Source of the DNA: Pseudooceanicola endophyticus
Lineage (GTDB): Bacteria > Pseudomonadota > Alphaproteobacteria > Rhodobacterales > Rhodobacteraceae
Assembly: GCF_018760365.1 (NCBI RefSeq)
Contig: NZ_JAHIAB010000007.1
Span: 206,912-270,911 of the forward strand
Direction: 5' to 3'
DNA: 64,000 nucleotides
Shown here: positions 24,542 to 34,226 of the stretch, in pieces
Numbering within the stretch: position 1 is the first letter of the stretch
Layout of the letters: every line of letters starts with the position of its first letter
Position numbers and translations under genes: made by a program
Notes under the pieces: model-generated
The model's database searches: none
What the model was told of the DNA's origin: nothing
Seen by the model: only the letters and a program-made list of their open reading frames with translations

Positions 24542-26382
24542 CCGAGATCACCGCCGCGGGCGAGGCCCGCCTCCGCCAGACCCTGATCGCCGTCGCTTTG
24601 GGCCGCAAACCCGCCGACCTGCTGCTGCGGGTGGGCCGGCTGCTGGATACCAACACCGGCCTCTGGCGCGAGGATGTCGAGCTGGCGATCCACGCGGGCC
24701 GCATCGCCTGCGTGGGCCCGCGCGGCAGCTTTGCCGGGACCGCCCTTCGGACCGTCGAGCGCCCGCAGCTCTCTGCCGTGCCCGGGCTGGGCGAGGTACA
24801 CAAGCATATCGAAAGCAGCCACGTCACCCCGGAATACGAGGCCGCGCTGGTCATCCCGCGCGGCAACACCTGGACCTGCGAGGCCAGCCACGAGTTCTCG
24901 AACGTGGTGCCACAGAAGACGCTGGAGTTCTGGCTGGCCCCGGCGCGGGCCGGCTCGCCGCTGAAGATCTTTCCCCTGCCCGGTTCCGCCGTGCCGCCCA
25001 CCGCCTGGGAACACGGCGCGCATCTGGACGGGCAGGACCAGTCCCGCTTCCTGACCCAAAGCCTGATGGCCGCCGGTCTGGACGAGGTGATGGACTGGCC
25101 CGCCGTGTCCGACCCCGCGAACCCCGCCCATGATCGCCTCTGGTCGATGATGGAGGCCACCTGGGCCGCCCGCGCCGTGGTCGAGGGGCACGCCGCCGGG
25201 ATCCGCGACCTGCCCAACATCAACGCCTTCGCCGCCTCCGGCATCGCTTCGGACCACGAAGCCTGGACCGCCGAGGAGGCCTTCGACAAGCTTCAGGCGG
25301 GCCTTTTCGTCGAGATCCGCATCCACACCGGCCCCGAGATCATCGCCGGGCTGCTGGAACGGGGCCTGACCGACTGGTCGCAGGTGGCGCTGGCAACAGA
25401 CGACCGCCCCGCCCAGGAGGTGCTGGCGACCGGGGCCACCGACCGCAACGTACGCATGGCGATCGATGCGGGGCTGGCCCCGGAAAAGGCGATCCAGCTT
25501 GCCACGATCAATCCGGCGCGGCACATGCGGCTGACGCCCTGGGTCGGGTCCCTGACCCCGGGCCGCTTTGCCGATATCGTGCTGCTCTCGGATGTCGAAC
25601 GCTTCGAGATCGCCGAGGTCTGGGCCGATGGCCGGCAGGCCTCGGACGGGACCAACTACCTGCTGGAGGTGCCCAGGATCGACTGGCCGGACTGGGCCCG
25701 CCAGACCGTCAACATCGGGCGCGCGCTGAGCGCGCAGGATTTCGCGATCCCCGCCCCCCGCAAAAGCGCGACGGCGCAGGCCGCCGTGTTGCGCCCGTTC
25801 CACTGGACCGACGATTTCCTGACCTTCGATCTGCCCGTCGCCGAGGGCCTGGTGCAGCGCGACGAGAGCCGCAACATCACCAAGTTCGCCATCGTGGACC
25901 GCTACAGCGGCACCGCCTCCGTCTCCAAGATGTTCTGGCTGGGCTGCGGCCCGAAGGACCCCGGGACGGCGCTGTGCTGCTCCATGGCGCATGACAAGCA
26001 CAATGTCTGGGCCGTGGGCTCCTGCGATGCGGCGATGGCACTGGCGGTCAATACCTGCGCCCAGATGCAGGGCGGCTGGGTGCTGGTCCATCGCGGAGAG
26101 GTCGTGGCACGGGTCCCCTATGAGATCGCCGGCCTGATGACCGCCCGCCCCGCCGAGGCGCTGGCGGCGGACATGGCGGCGCTCTATGCCGCCGGAGAGC
26201 AGGTCGAATGGATGTTCGAACCCTCGTTCCACCCCCGCTGGGCGCCGGGCTTCCCGGAGCGGCTGGCCTTCGCGACGCTGACCTGCTCGCCCTGGCGGTG
26301 GAACCTGGTCGCGCCCTCCGACCATGCGCCGGAGGGGCTGGTTCAGGTGCAGACCGGGGAAACCCACCCGGTCGTGTGGTAG
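24538..26382 (+). CDS. Adenine deaminase family protein
   Basis: 614 residues, two-domain Ade-type amidohydrolase. The metal motif is EVHKHIESSHVTPEYEAA, close to the HxHIESS signature of adenine deaminase, followed by SNVVPQKTLE, VEGHAAGIRD, ASDHEAWTAEEAFDKLQAG and LATDDRPAQEVL, all at Ade-like positions. Some family blocks are altered: CEASHEFSNV stands where CDPHEIxNV is usual. The C-terminal domain (about 440-614) fits the Ade C-terminal domain. Reaction: adenine to hypoxanthine, unless the divergent active site means another aminopurine. It overlaps the phosphoribosyltransferase gene by four bases and ends one base before the convergent SURF1 gene. Confidence 0.83.
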   Translation: MTEITAAGEARLRQTLIAVALGRKPADLLLRVGRLLDTNTGLWREDVELAIHAGRIACVGPRGSFAGTALRTVERPQLSAVPGLGEVHKHIESSHVTPEYEAALVIPRGNTWTCEASHEFSNVVPQKTLEFWLAPARAGSPLKIFPLPGSAVPPTAWEHGAHLDGQDQSRFLTQSLMAAGLDEVMDWPAVSDPANPAHDRLWSMMEATWAARAVVEGHAAGIRDLPNINAFAASGIASDHEAWTAEEAFDKLQAGLFVEIRIHTGPEIIAGLLERGLTDWSQVALATDDRPAQEVLATGATDRNVRMAIDAGLAPEKAIQLATINPARHMRLTPWVGSLTPGRFADIVLLSDVERFEIAEVWADGRQASDGTNYLLEVPRIDWPDWARQTVNIGRALSAQDFAIPAPRKSATAQAAVLRPFHWTDDFLTFDLPVAEGLVQRDESRNITKFAIVDRYSGTASVSKMFWLGCGPKDPGTALCCSMAHDKHNVWAVGSCDAAMALAVNTCAQMQGGWVLVHRGEVVARVPYEIAGLMTARPAEALAADMAALYAAGEQVEWMFEPSFHPRWAPGFPERLAFATLTCSPWRWNLVAPSDHAPEGLVQVQTGETHPVVW

Positions 26383-26383
26383 C

Positions 26384-27106
26384 TCAGTCGCGGCGGCGCA
26401 GCTCGCTGAACAGGAAGATGCCGTAGCAGATCAGCACCAGCCCGACCATCGCGAACCAGGTGATCGCGTAGGAGAGGTGCGAGTTGCGGAAGGCGATCAC
26501 CGTCTGGCCGCCCTTCGGCCATTCGGGGCCCGCCACGGCGTCTTCATCGACGAAATAGGGCGCGGCATTGTCCAGGCCCTTCGCGGCGCTCATCGCGGCG
26601 ATGTCGCGGCGATACCACTTGCCCGCCGCCGGGTCGTCCTTCTGCGAGAAGAGCCACCCCTTGGACTGGCTGATGCGCAGCAGGCCGGTGACCGTGACCT
26701 CGCCCTCGGGCGGGGTGCGGGTGGCGGGATCGCGCAGCTTCTCGGGCACCAGGCCGCGGTTGATCCAGACCAGCGTGCCGTCGTCGCGTTTCAGCGGCGT
26801 CATCACCCAGTAGGAGGGGCCGTAGTCGGAGGGCGTGTAGACCTGAAGCTCGTCCTGGTTCAGGAAGCTGCCCTTCAGGGTCACCCGCAGGTATTCGGCG
26901 CTTTCGGTGGTGACGTCCGGCCAGTCGCCGGGTCCGGGCGCGGGCACCGGATCGGCATGGACGCGTTCGTCCACCCGCTGGATCAGGTCCAGCTTCCAGT
27001 GCAGCCGGTGCACCTGCCAGATCCCGAGGCTGGCAAAGCCCCAGAGACCGAAGAGAGCGAAGAGCGTGACGATGATCGTCAGCGGCCATCGGATGTTGCG
27101 CGTCAT
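26384..27106 (-). CDS. SURF1 family assembly factor
   Basis: 240 residues with one N-terminal (IIVTLFALFGLWGFASLGIWQ) and one C-terminal membrane helix (SYAITWFAMVGLVLICYGIF) and a periplasmic domain between, the SURF1/Shy1 topology. GIWQVHRLHWKLDLI, GPSYWVMTPL, VWINRGLVP and the terminal NSHLSYAITWF are family motifs. SURF1 proteins help insert heme into heme-copper oxidases. It is the last gene of the cyoABCD operon, separated from cyoD by a hairpin, so it presumably serves this bo3-type oxidase. Confidence 0.92.
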   Translation of the reverse strand: MTRNIRWPLTIIVTLFALFGLWGFASLGIWQVHRLHWKLDLIQRVDERVHADPVPAPGPGDWPDVTTESAEYLRVTLKGSFLNQDELQVYTPSDYGPSYWVMTPLKRDDGTLVWINRGLVPEKLRDPATRTPPEGEVTVTGLLRISQSKGWLFSQKDDPAAGKWYRRDIAAMSAAKGLDNAAPYFVDEDAVAGPEWPKGGQTVIAFRNSHLSYAITWFAMVGLVLICYGIFLFSELRRRD

Positions 27107-27138
27107 GGGCGCCTTCCATCTTTGGGTCAGGAACGGAA

Positions 27139-27165
27139 ACGGGGGACGGATTGCCCGCCCCCCGT
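27139..27165 (-). other. Hairpin between cyoD and surf1
   Basis: ACGGGGG-N13-CCCCCGT, 32 bases after the cyoD stop on the minus strand and followed by TTTCC. It may attenuate transcription into surf1, which is needed in smaller amounts than the oxidase subunits. Confidence 0.5.
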
Positions 27166-27196
27166 CTGTGGTGTCGTCAGTGGCCCGGGGCCGGTC

Positions 27197-27619
27197 TCAG
27201 TGACCGGTTTCCTCGGTGCCGCCGTGCTCCATGTTGTCCATGTCCAGGGGCATGGCTTCGCCGCCCTGGGCATCCATCAGCGCCTTCATGTCGTTGGGCA
27301 TCGGCATCATGTTCTCGTTCATGTTGTGCATGACCCAGAGCGAGCCTGCCATGACGATGACCAGGATGACGATGGCCAGCATGGTGGCCGCCATGGTCCA
27401 GCCGCCCTCGCCCTTGGTGTCGAGGTGCAGGAAGTACACGAGGTGCACGATGATCTGGATGGCACCCAGACCCATGATGATCCCGATCTTCATGTTCGAG
27501 GACATTGCCGGGTCGCCCATGACGATCCCGAAGGGGATGATCGTCAGGATGATGGACATGGCGAAGCCCATCATGAGCTTGCCCATCGTGCCGTGGCTGT
27601 GCGTGGTGGGGGTGCTCAT
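27197..27619 (-). CDS. cyoD: Cytochrome o ubiquinol oxidase subunit IV
   Basis: 140 residues with three membrane helices; GLGAIQIIVHLVYFLHLDTKGEGGW is partly visible as the conserved subunit IV core (IQIIVHLVYFLHL). The C terminus is longer than usual, with a Met/Asp/Gly-rich tail (NMNENMMPMPNDMKALMDAQ). The ATG at 27619 comes one base after the cyoC stop. Subunit IV stabilises the CuB-containing subunit I in the inner membrane. Confidence 0.92.
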   Translation of the reverse strand: MSTPTTHSHGTMGKLMMGFAMSIILTIIPFGIVMGDPAMSSNMKIGIIMGLGAIQIIVHLVYFLHLDTKGEGGWTMAATMLAIVILVIVMAGSLWVMHNMNENMMPMPNDMKALMDAQGGEAMPLDMDNMEHGGTEETGH

Positions 27620-27620
27620 A

Positions 27621-28271
27621 TCAGATCAGCCTCACGAGGTAGACGAAGGAGAAGACGCCGATCCACACGAGGTCGAGGAAGTGCCAGAACATGCTGAGCG
27701 TACCGAGACGACGCATGTTGGCCTCGGTCAGGCCATGGATGCGCAGCTGCACAGACAGGGTGATCAGCCAGATCAGGCCCGAGGTCACGTGCAGACCGTG
27801 GGTGCCGACCAGCGTGAAGAACGCCGACAGGAAGCCCGAGCGGTCCGGACCCGCGCCGATGTGGATCAGGTGACGGAATTCGTAGAGTTCCATCGCGATG
27901 AAGCCCGCACCGAAGATCGCGGTGATGATCAGCCACAGCGAGGTGCCGTCAAGCTTGCCGGCCTCTGCGCGCAGCATCGCCACGCCGAAGGTCACGGACG
28001 AGATCAGCAGCAGGGCCGTTTCGATCAGGACGAAGCCCGGTTCGAACAGGTCCTTGGGCGAGGGACCGCCTGCATAGTTGTATCCCAGCACCGCGTAGGT
28101 CGCGAAGAGCGTGCCGAAGATGATGCAGTCGCTCATCAGATAGATCCAGAAGCCAAGCGGCGTCGGGCTATCGTGATGGCCGTGGTCGTGCCCATGGGCG
28201 TGATCGGCGGGATGGGAGGGGCCAGCAGGCCCCTCCACGCGTCCGGTCAGGGGGGTGTCGATCATGGTCAT
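27621..28271 (-). CDS. cyoC: Cytochrome o ubiquinol oxidase subunit III
   Basis: 216 residues, five membrane helices after a His-rich cytosolic N terminus ([15 protein letters not shown]). Conserved segments: [29 protein letters not shown] and [17 protein letters not shown]. Four-base overlap (ATGA) with the upstream cyoB stop. The His-rich N terminus is common in alphaproteobacterial CyoC and may bind metal. Confidence 0.94.
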   Translation of the reverse strand: MTMIDTPLTGRVEGPAGPSHPADHAHGHDHGHHDSPTPLGFWIYLMSDCIIFGTLFATYAVLGYNYAGGPSPKDLFEPGFVLIETALLLISSVTFGVAMLRAEAGKLDGTSLWLIITAIFGAGFIAMELYEFRHLIHIGAGPDRSGFLSAFFTLVGTHGLHVTSGLIWLITLSVQLRIHGLTEANMRRLGTLSMFWHFLDLVWIGVFSFVYLVRLI

Positions 28272-30265
28272 GCGACGGTTCCCTTGCTTTCGATCTCCGC
28301 GATTTCCGACACCGGAATGTAGTAGTCGCGGTTGTAGTTGAAGGTATGGGCGATGACGGTGCCGATCATGAGCACGAAGCTAATGATCGCCAGCCACCAG
28401 ATGTACCAGACCATGGCGAAGCCGAAGACCAGGGCCATGGCGCCAAGGACCACGCCGGTGGCGGTGTTCTTGGGCATGTGGATCGGGCTGTAGTTGCCGG
28501 ACCACTTGAAGCCTTCCTGCTTCATGCGCCAGAACTCGTCCTTGCCGCGCACATGCACGTCCTCGGGGAAGTTGTAGTACGCCGGCGGGGACTGGGTTGC
28601 CCACTCCAGGGTACGTGCATTCCACGGGTCAGAGCCGCAGGCCAGCTTCTTCCGGTTGATGGTCGAGTAGAAGAAGTTGAAGAAGGCGAGCAGGATGCCG
28701 GTGAAGATGCACAGCGCACCGATCAGGGCGATGACGAAGTAGATCTGCCAGGCCTGGTCCATGTAGGACTGCATCCGGCGGGTCACACCCATCAGGCCAA
28801 GCGCGTAGAGCGGCATGAAGGCCAGGTAGAAACCGACGAACCAGAACCAGAACGATGCCTTGCCGATACGGTCATCCAGCTTGAAGCCGAAGGCCTTCGG
28901 CCACCAGTAGGTGACGGCCGCGTAGACGCCGAACACCACGCCGCCGATGATCACGTTGTGGAAGTGCGCAATCAGGAACAGCGAGTTGTGCAGCTGGAAG
29001 TCGACCGGCGGAATGGCCAGCAGGACGCCCGTCATGCCACCGATCACGAAGGTGACGATGAAGCCGGTGGTCCAGAGCATCGGCACTTCGAAGCGCACGT
29101 TGCCCTTGTACATGGTGAACAGCCAGTTGAAGATCTTCACGCCCGTCGGGACGGCGATGATCATCGTCGTGATGCCGAAGAACGTGTTCACCGCCGCGCC
29201 GGAGCCCATGGTGAAGAAGTGGTGCAGCCAGACGATGAAGGACAGGACCATGATGGCCATGGTCGCCCAGACCATCGTCTTGTAGCCGAACAGCGGCTTG
29301 CCCGAGAAGGTCGCGACGACCTCGGAGAAGACACCGAAGATCGGCAGGATGAGGATGTAGACCTCGGGGTGGCCCCAGATCCAGATCAGGTTGACGTACA
29401 TCATCGCGTTGCCACCAAGGTCGTTGGTGAAGAAGTGCGTGCCGACGTAACGGTCAAGCAGCAGCAGCGCGAGGGAGACGGTCAGGACCGGGAAGGCGGC
29501 GACGATCAGCACGTTGGTGCAGAGCGCGGTCCAGGTGAAGACCGGCATGTCGAACAGCTTCATGCCCGGGGCGCGCATCTTGAAGATGGTCACCAGCAGG
29601 TTCACCCCCGACAGCGTCGTCCCGATACCGGCGATCTGAAGCGCCCAGAGGTAGTAGTCCATCCCGGGTCCGGTGGAATAGGCCGCGCCCGACAAGGGTG
29701 GGAAGGCCAGCCAGCCGACGCGGGCGAATTCACCGATGAACAGCGAGATGTTGACCAGCAGCGCGCCTGCCACCGTCATCCAGAACGCGAAGTTGTTCAG
29801 GAACGGGAAGGCCACGTCGCGGGCACCGATCTGCGTCGGCATGACGAAGTTCATGATGCCGGTGATGAAGGCCATGGCGACGAAGAAGATCATGATCACG
29901 CCGTGGGCGGTGAAGACCTGGTCGAAGTGGTGCGGCGGCAGGTAGCCCTCCGATCCACCGGCGGCCAGGGCCTGCTGGAGGCGCATCATGATCGCGTCGG
30001 CGAAGCCGCGCACGAACATGATGAAGCCAAGCACCATGTACATGATGCCGATCTTCTTGTGGTCGATGGAGACGACCCAGTTCTTCCACAGCGGCGCCCA
30101 GAGACGGAAGTAGGTCATCAGGGCCAGCACGATCAGACCCCCGATGGCGACACCCGCGAAGGTGCCGACCAGGATCGGCTCGTGGTAGGGGATCCAGTCA
30201 AGCGTCAGTCGGCCGAAAAGCGGCGACCACGTTTCCTGGGGGGAATGTGTGACTTCAGTTGACAT
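28268..30265 (-). CDS. cyoB: Cytochrome o ubiquinol oxidase subunit I
   Basis: 665 residues (family usually about 660), the heme-copper catalytic subunit that oxidises ubiquinol, reduces oxygen to water and pumps protons. Visible ligands: FTAHGVIM (low-spin heme), [14 protein letters not shown] (CuB histidine and cross-linked tyrosine), [10 protein letters not shown] (two CuB histidines) and [11 protein letters not shown] (heme histidines). The ATG at 30265 overlaps the last 11 bases of cyoA; the longer frame upstream is antisense-like noise inside cyoA. Confidence 0.96.
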   Translation of the reverse strand: MSTEVTHSPQETWSPLFGRLTLDWIPYHEPILVGTFAGVAIGGLIVLALMTYFRLWAPLWKNWVVSIDHKKIGIMYMVLGFIMFVRGFADAIMMRLQQALAAGGSEGYLPPHHFDQVFTAHGVIMIFFVAMAFITGIMNFVMPTQIGARDVAFPFLNNFAFWMTVAGALLVNISLFIGEFARVGWLAFPPLSGAAYSTGPGMDYYLWALQIAGIGTTLSGVNLLVTIFKMRAPGMKLFDMPVFTWTALCTNVLIVAAFPVLTVSLALLLLDRYVGTHFFTNDLGGNAMMYVNLIWIWGHPEVYILILPIFGVFSEVVATFSGKPLFGYKTMVWATMAIMVLSFIVWLHHFFTMGSGAAVNTFFGITTMIIAVPTGVKIFNWLFTMYKGNVRFEVPMLWTTGFIVTFVIGGMTGVLLAIPPVDFQLHNSLFLIAHFHNVIIGGVVFGVYAAVTYWWPKAFGFKLDDRIGKASFWFWFVGFYLAFMPLYALGLMGVTRRMQSYMDQAWQIYFVIALIGALCIFTGILLAFFNFFYSTINRKKLACGSDPWNARTLEWATQSPPAYYNFPEDVHVRGKDEFWRMKQEGFKWSGNYSPIHMPKNTATGVVLGAMALVFGFAMVWYIWWLAIISFVLMIGTVIAHTFNYNRDYYIPVSEIAEIESKGTVA

Positions 30266-31328
30266 GCGTGCCTCGCTGAACTTCCAGGGAGGACAGCTCT
30301 TCCTGGTCGTGGGATTCGGTGGGCTCGGCACCCTCGTTGATCGGGTTACCGAAGCTGTCGATGGCGCGCTCGTCGTCGTACTCGTAGGCGGGCTTGTTCT
30401 TGATGCCAGCCAGGCCGCCACCGCCCTGCTTGTCCTGCATCATCATGGTGCTCATGCAGACCTTGCCGGGTTCAACACACAGGCCGACCACGCGGTCGAA
30501 CAGGTTGTCCTCGACGGAGGAGTAGTAGTGCACGGGCTCCGCGATGGTGGGCTTTTCAAGCTGCAGGTAGGAGGTGCGGGTCAGCGGTGCATTGCTGGCC
30601 GCGGCCTTCTGGATCCAGCCCTTGAAGTCGCCTTCGCTCATCGAGATCGTCTGGAACGTCATCTTGGAGAAGCCCGGGCCCGAATAGTGGCCGGAACGGC
30701 TCTCGAAGGTGCCTTCCTTGTCGGCGATCATGTGCAGCTTGGTTTCCATGGCAGGCATGGAATAGACCATCCCGGCCAGGGCCGGCACGGCGAAGGTGTT
30801 CATGACCGTGGAAGAGGAAAGGCGCAGGTTGATCGGGTGATCGACCGGGATCGCCAGCTCGTTCACCGAGGCCACGCCATACTGCGGGTAGATGAAGAGC
30901 CATTTCCAGTCGAGCGACACCGCTTCGACCTCGATCGGGGTGTCCTTGTTCTCCAGCCCCGCATAGTCGAGCGGGCGGTACGGATCCAGCCGGTAGGTAT
31001 AGATCGCGGTGAAGATGCCAAGGGCGATCACGATCAGGATCGGAACGCCCCAGACGACGACTTCGATCTTGTTCGAGTGGGTGAACTCGGGATCGTAGTC
31101 GGTCTTGTCCTGACGGGAGGAGCGGTATTTCCAGGGGAAGTAGACGGCCATCACCACGACAGGGATGACGACGATCAACATGATTACAGTCGAGATGACC
31201 AGCAGATTGCGCTCTTGCGCGGCTACCCAGCCGCTGGGGAAGAGCACCTCATACCGGCATCCCGACAGCGCGACCGTCATGGCCAGCGCGAAGAGGATTT
31301 TCCAGGGTCTCAGCAATGTTCGTCTCAT
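30255..31328 (-). CDS. cyoA: Cytochrome o ubiquinol oxidase subunit II (lipoprotein)
   Basis: 357 residues. Lipoprotein signal with lipobox ALSGC, two membrane helices, then a periplasmic cupredoxin domain ([29 protein letters not shown] in part). It lacks the CuA cysteine pair and histidines of cytochrome c oxidases, which identifies a quinol oxidase. First gene of the cyoABCD-surf1 operon. A candidate promoter lies 57-85 bases upstream. No cyoE (heme O synthase) is in this operon. Confidence 0.95.
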   Translation of the reverse strand: MRRTLLRPWKILFALAMTVALSGCRYEVLFPSGWVAAQERNLLVISTVIMLIVVIPVVVMAVYFPWKYRSSRQDKTDYDPEFTHSNKIEVVVWGVPILIVIALGIFTAIYTYRLDPYRPLDYAGLENKDTPIEVEAVSLDWKWLFIYPQYGVASVNELAIPVDHPINLRLSSSTVMNTFAVPALAGMVYSMPAMETKLHMIADKEGTFESRSGHYSGPGFSKMTFQTISMSEGDFKGWIQKAAASNAPLTRTSYLQLEKPTIAEPVHYYSSVEDNLFDRVVGLCVEPGKVCMSTMMMQDKQGGGGLAGIKNKPAYEYDDERAIDSFGNPINEGAEPTESHDQEELSSLEVQRGTHVN

Positions 31329-31384
31329 GAGGCTACACGGCCGCGAGGAACATGCCCTACGACCGGCGGTAAGGTTGCGGCGCG

Positions 31385-31413
31385 TCTATAGAACGATGGG
31401 CGCGTCGTGGGAA
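31385..31413 (-). promoter_or_regulatory. Candidate sigma-70 promoter of the cyo operon
   Basis: On the minus strand TTCCCA (-35, at 31413-31408), a 17-base spacer and TATAGA (-10, at 31390-31385) precede cyoA by about 57 bases. The -10 hexamer is a near-consensus match in otherwise GC-rich DNA. No perfect Fnr box (TTGAT-N4-ATCAA) was found nearby. Confidence 0.45.
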
Positions 31414-31897
31414 CACCCGTGCGATACGGGGGCGACGCCCCTAGCAGTAGGCGGCAATGTGCCGCACCGGAAGGGCCTTTACCGTTCTCGGCCTCAGGTT
31501 GAAGGCCACTCGCGTCACCTGTTAACTCTTGGATTTCGCTGCGCCGCGGCGCCTCTACCACCTTGTGAAACAGAGGTTCCGGCCTGATTTTTCAAAGGCT
31601 AGGCGCGGCTTCGCTGCGCCCCCGATCCCGGTCGGGTGGTCACGCTCCGGACACGATATGGAGATCGAAATTAACCTTTGAAGAGGGTCAGGTATGCAAC
31701 GTAAGCATGGCGGACTCTCACTCAGGTCATGGCTTTTTCGGCCCAGATCAACATAAAGTTGTAACAGTTAATGCCAAACTGTCGCGAATATGCGTCTATT
31801 GGACAAAATGACCGTCGGCCCACCCTCTCGCAGAGGCCAGGCCGACTCATGCCAAACGTTAACACGGCTGCCGCCGAGGGCAGCAGAAAACGTGAAC
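31414..31897. other. Intergenic region between cyoA promoter and nucleoside hydrolase gene
   Basis: About 480 bases with no convincing gene; codon patterns and homology-like motifs are absent in all frames. It contains several TTAAC elements and a GGCGC-N9-GCGCC inverted repeat near 31607-31625. It may hold upstream control elements for cyo and the 3' end of the opposite operon. Confidence 0.5.
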
Positions 31898-32821
31898 TCA
31901 GGCCGGGGCGCCGGCGGCCTCGAAGGGCGCGAAGAAGCGTTCGGCCATGACCGTGGGATCGCAGTCCATGCAGACCAGCGCCGGGGTGCGGCCACTGTCG
32001 GGCGCGCGCACCATGCGACCGATCTCGGGGCCTTCCAGCACGCAGGCCAGCGGCGTCTCCTCCAGGGTGAAGAGCTCGGGCTCCAGGCAGGCGATCACGG
32101 CCATCGGATCGTGCAGGCCGCAGCCGACTTCGCCCTTGGAATGGTAGAACTCCAGGTAGAAGTGGCTCATGGCCTTCAGGAAGCTGCCATGCTCGGGATG
32201 GGCCGCGGCCAGGCGGTCGAAATCCGGGGCCTTCAGCAGCACCTGCATGGTGACATCAAGGCCCACCATCACCACCTTCGCCCCCGAGGCCAGCACCACG
32301 TCGAGCGCATGGGGATCGTGCCATGTGTTCGCTTCGGCCACGGCCGAGACATTGCCCGGCGCGTCCAGCGTCCCGCCCATCACCACGATGCGGTCCACAT
32401 TGGTCGCGAACTCCGGATCCAGGCGGATCGCCTCGGCGACATTGGTGATCGGGCCGATCGGGCAGAGCACCAGCTCTCCCTTGTGCGCGCGGGCCATGCG
32501 GACCAGGAACTCGGGCGCGGTTTCCGAAAGGGCGGCGCGCGCGGGCGTTTCGGCCGGCAGGTGGCCAAAGCCCTCGGGACCGTGGACGATATGCGCGGGC
32601 TCGAAGGGCGGCAGCTCCAGCGGCTTGCCCGCGCCCTCGGCCACGGGAATGTCGAGGCCGGCGCGTTCCACCAGGCGCAGCGCATTGCGCGTCGCCTGCT
32701 CGATGGTGACGTTGCCGAAGACGGTGGTGAGGCCCAGCAGCTCGATCCCGGGGTGCAGGGCGGCGAAGAGGATCGCCATGGCGTCGTCGACGCCCGGATC
32801 CGTGTCGATGATCATTTTCAT
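31898..32821 (-). CDS. Nucleoside hydrolase family protein (second copy)
   Basis: 307 residues, IUNH family: calcium motif IDTDPGVDDAMAILFA, GPITNVAEAI, VMGGTLDAPGNVSAVAEAN and GLHDPMAVI. The start is taken as the ATG at 32821; ATG 32815 is also possible. It is downstream of a GH1 glucosidase and a LacI regulator in the same orientation, so here it may act on a different glycoside from the paralogue at 21787-22662. Some members of this fold cleave unusual N-ribosides; the substrate is unknown. Confidence 0.88.
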   Translation of the reverse strand: MKMIIDTDPGVDDAMAILFAALHPGIELLGLTTVFGNVTIEQATRNALRLVERAGLDIPVAEGAGKPLELPPFEPAHIVHGPEGFGHLPAETPARAALSETAPEFLVRMARAHKGELVLCPIGPITNVAEAIRLDPEFATNVDRIVVMGGTLDAPGNVSAVAEANTWHDPHALDVVLASGAKVVMVGLDVTMQVLLKAPDFDRLAAAHPEHGSFLKAMSHFYLEFYHSKGEVGCGLHDPMAVIACLEPELFTLEETPLACVLEGPEIGRMVRAPDSGRTPALVCMDCDPTVMAERFFAPFEAAGAPA

Positions 32822-32896
32822 GGGCAAAGGATTTGCTGCGCGACGCGAGCCGCGTCAATCCTCCACACGCGCAGCGGCCCCTGCCCCGCCGCTTTT

Positions 32897-34225
32897 TTAT
32901 GCGCCCCCGAGGGCCCGGGCCAGCGCGTGCCACGAGGCCTTCGGGGTGCGGACCATGGTGTCGAAATCCACATGCACCAGGCCGAAGCGTTTTTCGTAGC
33001 CCAGCGACCATTCGTAATTGTCCATCAGCGACCAGACGTAATAGCCCTGCACCGGCGCGCCCGCGGCAATGGCCGCACGCACCGCCTGAAGATGGTCCCG
33101 CAGGTAATCGATGCGCGCCGCATCCGGCACCGTGCCGTCGGCCTGCACCGCATCGGCATGGGCCATGCCGTTCTCGGTCACGATCAGCGGCAGGTCCCCG
33201 GTATAGTCGCGCGCGGTGCGCAGCAGGAAATCGGTCAGCCCCTGCGGATAGATCTCCCAGCCGGTCTGGGTCTTGGGCAGCGGCCCCCCGACCTCCTGCA
33301 GATGCGGCCAGGAACCGGGCGCCGGGGCGATCAGCTTGCGGGTGTAGTAGTTCACCCCCACCCAGTCGAGCGGCCGGGAAATGGTGTCGAAATCGTCCTG
33401 CCAGCCCTCCGGCATATGCGGCGCGAAGCCCTCCATCACCGCGTCCGGGTAGGCGCGGTGGAAGACCCCGCCCAGGAAGAAGCGGTTGTAGATCGCGTCA
33501 TAGCGTTCGGCGGCCAGCACGGCATCGGGGGTGTCGTCGGCGGGGGTGGACCATTCCATGTTGAAGACCCCGCCCAGGTTGCCCATCCCGAGGCCCCGCA
33601 TCACCTCGATGGCGCGGCCATGGGCCAGCAGGACATAGTGCATGGCCCGCGCCGTGGCGCGGATATCGCGCAGGCCCGGCGCATGGGCGCCCCAGAAATG
33701 GCTCAGCCAGCCGACGCACCAGGGTTCGTTGATCGGGACGACGGAATGCATCCGGTCGCCGATCCGGCCCATGATCACCTCGGTGAAATCGGCGAACCAG
33801 CCGGCGATGTCGCGGTTGCGCCAGCCACCCAGGTCCGCCAGCGCCGAGGGCAGCTCCCAGTGGTAGAGCGTCGCGGCGGGCTTCAGGCCGCGTTCCAGCA
33901 GCGCATCGGTCAGCCGGTCGTAGAAATCCAGCCCCTCCTGGTTCACCGCCCCGCGCCCCTCGGGCAGCACCCGCGCCCAGCTGGTGGAAAAGCGGTAGGC
34001 GTCAAAGCCCGCGTCGCGCACCAGGTCCAGGTCCCCGGCGTAGCGCAGGTAATGTTCGCAGGCGCGGGCGCCGTCCTCGCCGCGCACCACGTTGCCGGGG
34101 GTGGCGGCGAAACTGTCCCAGTGGGTGGGACCGGCGCCGCCGAAGCCGTGCCCCTCGATCTGGTAGGAGGAGGTGGCGGTGCCGAACTGGAAACCGTCGG
34201 GAAAGTCCTTGCGGGTGGGAAGCAT
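32897..34225 (-). CDS. Beta-glucosidase, glycoside hydrolase family 1
   Basis: 442 residues, complete GH1 TIM barrel. FPDGFQFGTATSSYQIEG at the start, acid/base glutamate in VPINEPWC, nucleophile glutamate in IVTENGMA, and WSLMDNYEWSLGYEKRFGLV at the end. No signal peptide, so cytosolic. It hydrolyses beta-glucosides or similar disaccharides brought in by a transporter. It follows the LacI regulator gene by one base and therefore belongs to the same transcript, controlled by the AAAGCGCTTT operators. Confidence 0.93.
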   Translation of the reverse strand: MLPTRKDFPDGFQFGTATSSYQIEGHGFGGAGPTHWDSFAATPGNVVRGEDGARACEHYLRYAGDLDLVRDAGFDAYRFSTSWARVLPEGRGAVNQEGLDFYDRLTDALLERGLKPAATLYHWELPSALADLGGWRNRDIAGWFADFTEVIMGRIGDRMHSVVPINEPWCVGWLSHFWGAHAPGLRDIRATARAMHYVLLAHGRAIEVMRGLGMGNLGGVFNMEWSTPADDTPDAVLAAERYDAIYNRFFLGGVFHRAYPDAVMEGFAPHMPEGWQDDFDTISRPLDWVGVNYYTRKLIAPAPGSWPHLQEVGGPLPKTQTGWEIYPQGLTDFLLRTARDYTGDLPLIVTENGMAHADAVQADGTVPDAARIDYLRDHLQAVRAAIAAGAPVQGYYVWSLMDNYEWSLGYEKRFGLVHVDFDTMVRTPKASWHALARALGGA

Positions 34226-34226
34226 G

